DNA from: Apodospora peruviana
Taxonomy: Eukaryota > Ascomycota > Sordariomycetes > Sordariales > Lasiosphaeriaceae
Length of the DNA stretch: 64,000 bases
Reading direction: 5' to 3'
NCBI GenBank assembly: GCA_033439685.1
Contig: JAUEDM010000003.1
Location: forward strand, 1,704,001-1,768,000
Part shown: positions 58,064-64,000 of the stretch, in pieces
Numbering within the stretch: position 1 is the first letter of the stretch
Layout: each line of letters starts with the position of its first letter
Translations under genes and position numbers: made by a program
Notes under the pieces: generated by a model
Databases searched by the model: none
What the model was told of the DNA's origin: nothing
What the model saw: the letters and a program-made list of their open reading frames with translations, nothing else

Positions 58064-59002
58064 GATGCTTCTCGGCTCGGAGCGAAACGCAGTTGAGATC
58101 GTGACGGGAACGGGTATTTATGTAGTCGGATTCGACGGGTTCACGGTGTGTGTTGCGCCGGTGGCCCTTCCTCCCTGGTTGTGTCCTCGCCCTTTATTTC
58201 CTTCCAGGTTTCCCCTTACCCCTCAAGAACGACGCTGATATGAATTTTCGGAAAACGTGGTTCTGGTGAGTATGTCGGGTTCAAGCGAATGCCGGATGGG
58301 GTTTCGTGGTGTGCTGAAGGGCGCTGCTGCACCTTTGCTTTGGACGGAGGTCAACGAAACAGAAATGCGAAGCTCCGATAAAATCGCGGCTGCAAGCCAG
58401 CCGAAAAAAGATGGACCGGGCCCGGTGCACTGGGATGTGGGTCGCTAGTGCGCGCCAAGACTTACAGCGAGTAACCCCTGACCCGGCGCCTGTAACCCGT
58501 ACGATACATACCTCGCCTTACCTAACCTCGTACTCAGTCAGTTAAACGCCACGGAGGATCACCAAGAATGAGAAGAAATAGTCAATTATGTACCCAGAAC
58601 AGAGTAATAAGTACAAAAGAATTCAGTGCGACGGGCCAATGCGCTACATTGATGTGTGCCTCAACGCCCAAGTCCTCCCCAAACTGATCATTGAAGAATA
58701 CGTCCTCTTTCGTCAAGACGAATACCAAATCTGTACCCTGGAACGCTTTCGTATCATAAACCCTCCGCTGTGCTCATCAAGACGAAGAATGTATTCATAT
58801 CCCTCTGGTATTCTCCTAATGCCCATGATTCTAAATAGACTGAGTCCATCTCTCTGGCAAACATAGCGCCACTGCCTGGTATCAATTTGATATCATGAAA
58901 ATCAGCAAGCAAACGCCTCAGTCGTCGCTTTGTTTGTTCGTAAAACATTCGCACAGTCTTTTCGAAGAGCCACAGCTCTACCATTGCCTGTGCTCTCCTC
59001 CG
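58064..59002. other. Spacer between MRPS17 and LDB17
   Basis: 940 bp. The minus-strand frame 58754-58984 (MVELWLFEKTVRMFYEQTKR at its start) begins 19 bases after the LDB17 stop and has an ordinary look, but no family was recognised and no promoter room exists, so it is not called a gene. Confidence 0.45.
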
Positions 59003-60693
59003 TTATGAAGCGGGTGTCGATCCAGCTGCGGGCACACTGTCCGTAGCAGCCAGCGCATCCCCACCAACACCACTCGCCAGTTTGAGCTTCGTTCGTCTCC
59101 TTGGGGGCGGTAGTTTTGGAGGCAGCTTTTTCTGCCCATGTCCGTCAACATTCACGTGTACGGACGTGGCTGTTGGCGGAGCGACCATGGGCACACCATG
59201 ACGATGTTTCGGAACTTCCGGCAACATTCTTCTTATTCCCAACTTTACACCTTGCTTCCCAACCGTGGCACCACCTTCTCCGTGGTTAGGCGTATCTTTA
59301 GCATCAGAATCCAACTCCAACTTCCGGCTCGGTGTTTTGACTCCCGGTTTCTCAGAAACCTGTGCGACCACACTAACGGTACTAGCACTTTGTGATTTGG
59401 AGAGACTCCCGAGAAGCGGATTCCTCGGAACCTCATCCTGTTCCTCATCGTCTGCTAGCCAGGAAGTCTTGGCGACTCGCTCGACCAGTCGGAGGGTCGT
59501 TGGTTCTGGAGGCGTAAAATGCACGCTTCCAGAACCGCGCAATATCTCAAGTAGACTGAGTACCTGGTCGCGCTTGTAATGTGGTGGTTGGCTAAGCTGC
59601 GTATGGGCCAGCAGTGGCGCAAGAACTCTGAGATAGGTGTGCCTCAAGACATTCATCTCAGTAGGCAGGTCCAGAAGGTTTCGGATGATGACGTCGAGAA
59701 GGACACGTAGATCGTTCGTGTAAAAGTATTCATACGTTGCAGTAGTGGTGAACAGCAAGTAGAGCAGCTTCAGAATAAGTAATTGGAGCGCCGTCTCAGT
59801 TGCTCGGTTAAGAAGCAGAATGATATTCTCGCCAAAGGTCCGAAACGAAGGTCCATGGATGCTCAGGACCTTCACGACCCTATTTGTGATTGGCAACGCG
59901 GGCGACATGGGATCAGCCGCTGCAGAGGTCGACGCGACCATGTATTGCTCGTTTAACACCAACTATTTTCCCAGTCAGCATCGATCTCTCAAGCAACCAG
60001 GCAGTAAGGGGTAGGCAGACCAGAACCCGTATCACGGGATAGTGATAGGGATCGTCAACGTCATCGGAAAGTGCCTCGATGAGCTTGAACAGATAGGTGA
60101 CGAATCCGTCGTCTACCTGCATCAAGTCCTCGGGCCGTAGGCGCTCGATCCGGGACATCTCGTACATCAATTCCAACAGCAATCGGTGAAGACGGCGATC
60201 ATGGTCACCGCAGCTCTTGATAAGATCCAACAGTCGCCCAAAGCAGCCTTCGTTGACCATGCGCCGGAATGTCTCCTCGTCAGCCCGGCCATCGAGCAGC
60301 AAAAAGTTGGCAATGACATGTAGCGGGCCGAGGTCATCCTCCTGCAGAAGGCTATAGAGTATTTGCGTGCGGACGTATTCTTCGTTGGCGCAAAATATGG
60401 GGCTCTCCCGAAGCTTCTGGGAACAGCTTGCGATCTCATCTTCGGTGTCGAGGTACTTGTCGCGGCCGGTGGCTACGAGATAGAGCCACGAGCGCAGAGC
60501 GTCATCGAGCGCTTCGTTATTTGCGCATGGTGTCGATACCGTCTTATTCAGGACTTGACAAGCATGGCAATCAGCATCATCCACAACGCCATCATATTAT
60601 ACTTGGCGAATTAGGGAGTGGGAGATTGCCAAACCAACCATTCCAGAACTGCTGCTCATTCTCGACGGGGCCAGTGGCCTCGAAGTCCGCCAT
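59003..60693 (-). CDS. LDB17: SPIN90/Ldb17-family actin-patch protein
   Basis: Family members activate Arp2/3 to seed linear actin filaments at endocytic patches. Three exons: 60693-60639, 60553-60021, 59962-59003, giving 515 aa. The N-terminus reads MADFEATGPVENEQQFWNVL, then KTVSTPCANNEALDDALRSW. The helical leucine-rich core has QILYSLLQEDDLGPLHVIAN, YHYPVIRVLLVLNEQYMVAS and FGENIILLLNRATETALQLL. The C-terminal third is disordered and ends with SH3-ligand-like KKLPPKLPPPRRRTKLK, matching Ldb17's contact with Sla1-type SH3 proteins. Both donors are weak (GTTGGT and GTCTGC), yet only these joins restore the conserved segments. Confidence 0.88.
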
Positions 60694-61455
60694 GTTCTCA
60701 GGTGAACAGCGCCAAGACGAAGCTGGGAATCGTTGGCATCACTGGAGTACGTTTGAAGGTTGGAATAGGATGGACTGGTATAGTGCCTCGGCTTAGACAT
60801 GGATAGTCACGTCGTCTTCGACTTCTTGGATGCATGGAGGGGTACTGGACCTAGGCTTGGAAGGCCGTATTGACGCACCCATCACCAGTAAGGTGGTAGT
60901 TGACTTGGTTAGTCGCCAGCAGCCTTGGTATGTGGTTAGAGAACAGGAGTGAATAGGAAGATGCCTTCAGAATCGTAACAAGTTCAAACAAGGCCACAGG
61001 ACTCCAAAGTACCTTGAATGGAGGGGCTGCTTGTCAGGGTGCGGGTGCGGGGCGGGGCCGACCCAAGTTCCACTTTCGACTGCCGACGCAGTTCTGTCCA
61101 TGAAGGTCCTTGTTTCATCCCACTCAACAAGGAATGAAGTCTTATGATACCGTTTTGTACAAATAAACCACCTACCTAGCTACATGTGTTAATTACAACA
61201 ATCTGTCCCGTACCTACCCTACAGCTCAGCTTCCGCTGGAAGACAGCGTAGGTAAGGTTGGGTCCTATACATACCTTAGGTATCTGGCCATACGCCTCGG
61301 TAGCTGGGAGGATGCTGAACAGTGTATTAAAAAAATATACTTCTCCTCGCGTCTATATCAAAAAAGCAGTCCATGAAAACTCCCGCCTTTCTTATCTATT
61401 CGTAATGTCTGGACCAACAAACAACGTCAAGTCGTCCTCCCGTATATACCATCAT
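60694..61455. other. Spacer between LDB17 and LRO1
   Basis: 760 bp: the LDB17 promoter on the left and the LRO1 3' flank on the right. CCTAGG/TACCT words recur near 61160-61290. No gene is seen. Confidence 0.5.
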
Positions 61456-63411
61456 TTACTCGTCCTCGTCGTATATCTTGGCCTCTTTTGCATACTCGCG
61501 GATATTGCTAACGACATAGTCCTGAATGGTGTGTCCTTGCCCAGCAGCAACTCGCAGTATGTACTCGTTCAAGTTCTGTCGCCCCAGGATGTCAACATGG
61601 TCGGCTGTGTTGGGGCCTCCTCTGGGATTGAACCGCTCGGGTTCGTGGGGCATCTCGACGACCGTCACTTTCACGCTGGCCGGATTGTATCTCTTCATCT
61701 TCCATCCACGGTTACACATGTATCCCGTACTCATCAGATTGACCGTCCCATCACCTTCACCCATGATGACGCCATGGTCAATATCGCCCTGTATCAATGC
61801 CGTGTCGATGGTCATATTTAGGGTCGTAGATATACCCCGGTCCGGGGATTTATAGTAGTAAGCCCTTTCAGTAGGCTTTCCGACACCGTAGAAACAATAG
61901 ATCTTGAGGTTTGGCGCAAGTGGGAGGCGAGTCTCCAAAGGATTGACCCATTTCCTTGGAATACGCTCGTTTGCTTCGACTTCAGCTTTGGTGTGTGCAA
62001 CCCCTAGGGAATAGCTCCCCTGCACTTGATCCCTATACCAGTCCTCTGTTGTGTTGAACAAATACTCCATGGCCTCATCGACGGTAAAGTTCTTGTTGGG
62101 AGTTGTCCAGTTTTGCCCTATGCGGAAATTTAACAACGACCCATAGCTGTGCTTTTGACCTGGTTGGTCGTCTGGCGCCGAGTTGAGGTCGCCCCAGATG
62201 GCATTGCCGCCCATGGGAAGCATGGAAGACATGCCGGGCATTGCACGGAATATTTCAGCGCGCTCCTCCTTACTCAGAAACTTTTCAAGACCGTAGACAG
62301 CAAATGAGTTTAGCTGTGCCGTATCGCGCATTTCGCCAGACAAGATGGCCGTAACATCCTTGACGGCACCCAGCATGCACCCGCTGACATTGATCCATCC
62401 GTCGATGTGATTTTCGACCCAGTCGTCACCGCCTTTGCCGCCCTGGTCGGACGCAACCCAGTGAAAAAAGTAGAAGACGACCTGGCTCCCCATGCTGTGC
62501 GACGCCAGAACAACCTTTTTGTTCTGAACATGAACTGCCATCTCGATATACGACTTTAGCCTGGTAAAATATGCGTCTCGTACTTCGAGATTTGGGTAGG
62601 CCAGCCGCCAATCATAGGCGGCGGTAAAGGAATTTGTCGAATCATAGCCCAGAGAAGCTAGGTTCTCGAGAATTTTATTCCAAATCCAGTATCCAGTGAT
62701 AAAGAAGTCGGTAGCATCGAAGCCTTGAGCGGCCCGTAGCTTGATGTCGGGAGGGTCCAGCCCTGTCGCCTTGTCCAGCATAATGTGCCGTTTCCAGACC
62801 TCCTTATCTGTGACCAGCGCCCTCATCATGGTCCAGCTCCCCCATAATCGCTTCCGAAAGTAGGGCCGAGAGACGTTGGATGTCCCCCAGGACTCGAGGC
62901 CGGTGGATATTACACCGGGTATCATGATAATAGGATGGTCGACGGTGAGACCCTCGGACCGGACCTTGACGCCTACCGAAAAGGCATCGTAGCTCTCGAC
63001 GAAATCGCGTTCGCCATTCTAATCGGGTAGACAAACAACATCAGCAGAGTAAACGGAGGGCGGCCATTGAATGGGGGTGGTTGACGTAGCAACTTTCTTT
63101 TCACTTACAACCAGGTCCCGCATGTCCTTGACAAACCCGGCAGGCAGAGCATCGAACAGACTGTCCATGCTCAAGTCCCCCAGTTCGGGAAAGTTTATCA
63201 AATCATTGTTCTTTGCGAAAAAGCCGGCGGCGATAAGGCCGAAAAGACTACCCAACAGGAATATGGCCGTAGTGCGGCGTTTTTTTGTCTTGGGCCGATG
63301 ATGAACGACTTTGACTTTGTCGCCCGGTTTTACCGGGCTCTCATCCCGGGGCGTAGCCGATTCGCATGACGAGTCGTCTCGGGCGACTCGGCGACGGAGA
63401 GTGCTCTCCAT
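61456..63411 (-). CDS. LRO1: Phospholipid:diacylglycerol acyltransferase
   Basis: Moves an acyl group from phospholipid to diacylglycerol, making triacylglycerol at the ER or nuclear envelope. Two exons, 63411-63109 and 63018-61456, giving 621 aa. A basic cytosolic N-tail is followed by one membrane segment (RRTTAIFLLGSLFGLIAAGF, about 46-65). The lumenal LCAT-like alpha/beta hydrolase domain has HPIIMIPGVISTGLESWG (oxyanion/lid), TAAYDWRLAYPN, the nucleophile elbow SHSMGS (Ser about 276), DGTVNLMSTGYMC (Asp) and TADHVDILG (His). The length matches fungal PDAT. Confidence 0.96.
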
Positions 63412-64000
63412 ATTCCGACTCCTGCTTCAAAAATCACCGTAACTGTGAATGAACACCGGTAGGCGGTCGTCGTGTCGTTGGTGCGAGGTGCGCCGGGGTG
63501 AGACCGAAGTCGCTGGTGGCCGCTGAAGAGCGGCAACCATAAGATGCGATGCGATGGATGTGATATAAAAGCGTGGCGTGTGTTTCGTAGGTAGTAGTCA
63601 CTTCCGGGTTTTAGCTGGAGAATGGAGCAGGATACGACGCAAAGGTGTCATTCGCTGGCGCCCGGAGGCGCGATTCTTCAACAGCCCGAGTCCAAAAGTT
63701 CGGGTCGGTCGGTCAGCCGGTCAAGCGCCCCACGAGGTTCCGTCGTCCAAAATTTGGATCCATGCCAAGTTGAAAGCCGCGCCGAAACAGACACTTTGTA
63801 TAATCCGTACTTACACGTGTAAGACAGTGCTTTCTTTCATGTGAAAAGGCTGAAAGCTGGCACGGCTTGGTCCCCGACCACTGGTATGATGGTATCTCAG
63901 GTGTGGGGTAGGCTTTCGCCTGCGTCGCGACCTGCGGGGTATTCCTTGCGAGCGCCATCATTACTGTCCACGGCACTCTATCTCCGTTGTGTCCTGATCA
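63412..64000. promoter_or_regulatory. LRO1 promoter region and window edge
   Basis: 590 bp upstream of LRO1. Short frames present (63578-63844 plus, 63713-63976 minus) have no recognisable product. ACACGTGT occurs near 63812. A gene may begin beyond the edge, but nothing shows it here. Confidence 0.4.

Noticed and set aside
58754..58984. 76-residue minus-strand frame after LDB17
   Set aside because: Reads plausibly but is short, has only 19 bp between it and the LDB17 stop, and shows no recognisable domain.

Overview
The window is nuclear DNA of a filamentous ascomycete (Pezizomycotina, probably Sordariomycetes). Nearly every gene is split by short introns of about 55-120 bp with fungal GT..CTRAC..AG signals. 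H2A ends in SQEL, the cystathionine gamma-synthase is of the long fungal type, and the gene families (ATG4, ATG9, SQS1, SLM1, LDB17, LRO1, SPX-RING) are standard fungal housekeeping genes. Species cannot be fixed from the sequence alone.

Layout. 1-4.4 kb is gene-poor: two solo-LTR-like elements of one family in opposite orientation, each with a 5-bp target duplication, and a tRNA 5'-half relic. 4.4-8.4 kb: KGD2 (-), a five-exon complex I LYR subunit (+) and histone H2A (-). 10.8-19 kb: H2B (+), SQS1 (-), ATG4 (+), JJJ1 (-). 19.9-23.5 kb: an SPX-RING ubiquitin ligase (+) facing cystathionine gamma-synthase (-). 24-28.5 kb: a hairpin-rich spacer, an unrecognised disordered protein (-) and a secreted Asn/Gly-rich protein (-). 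28.5-31.2 kb is empty. 31.2-40.6 kb: EMG1 (+), SLM1 (+), and an MFS transporter (+) broken by at least three frameshifts. 41-46.6 kb: GAR1 (-), an ER p58IPK/DNAJC3-like co-chaperone (+) and a mitoferrin-type carrier (-). 47.7-57 kb: ATG9 (-) head-to-head with COG6 (+), then a SAP1/YTA6-type AAA ATPase (+). 57.4-63.4 kb: MRPS17, LDB17 and LRO1, all (-).

Themes. Five products serve ribosomes or their assembly (SQS1, JJJ1, EMG1, GAR1, MRPS17). Emg1 and the H/ACA protein Gar1 act on the same kind of rRNA site. ATG4 and ATG9 are core autophagy genes, and COG6 shares a promoter region with ATG9. KGD2 and the complex I subunit form a divergent mitochondrial-energy pair. No secondary-metabolite cluster, CRISPR array, intact transposon or complete tRNA gene was seen. 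Gene models were built by hand from splice signals, reading-frame closure and family similarity; exon coordinates are given in each entry. The least ordinary items are the solo-LTR pair, the frameshifted MFS gene, the phosphate-type E-box upstream of the SPX-RING gene, and a perfect inverted-repeat cluster near 24.2 kb.
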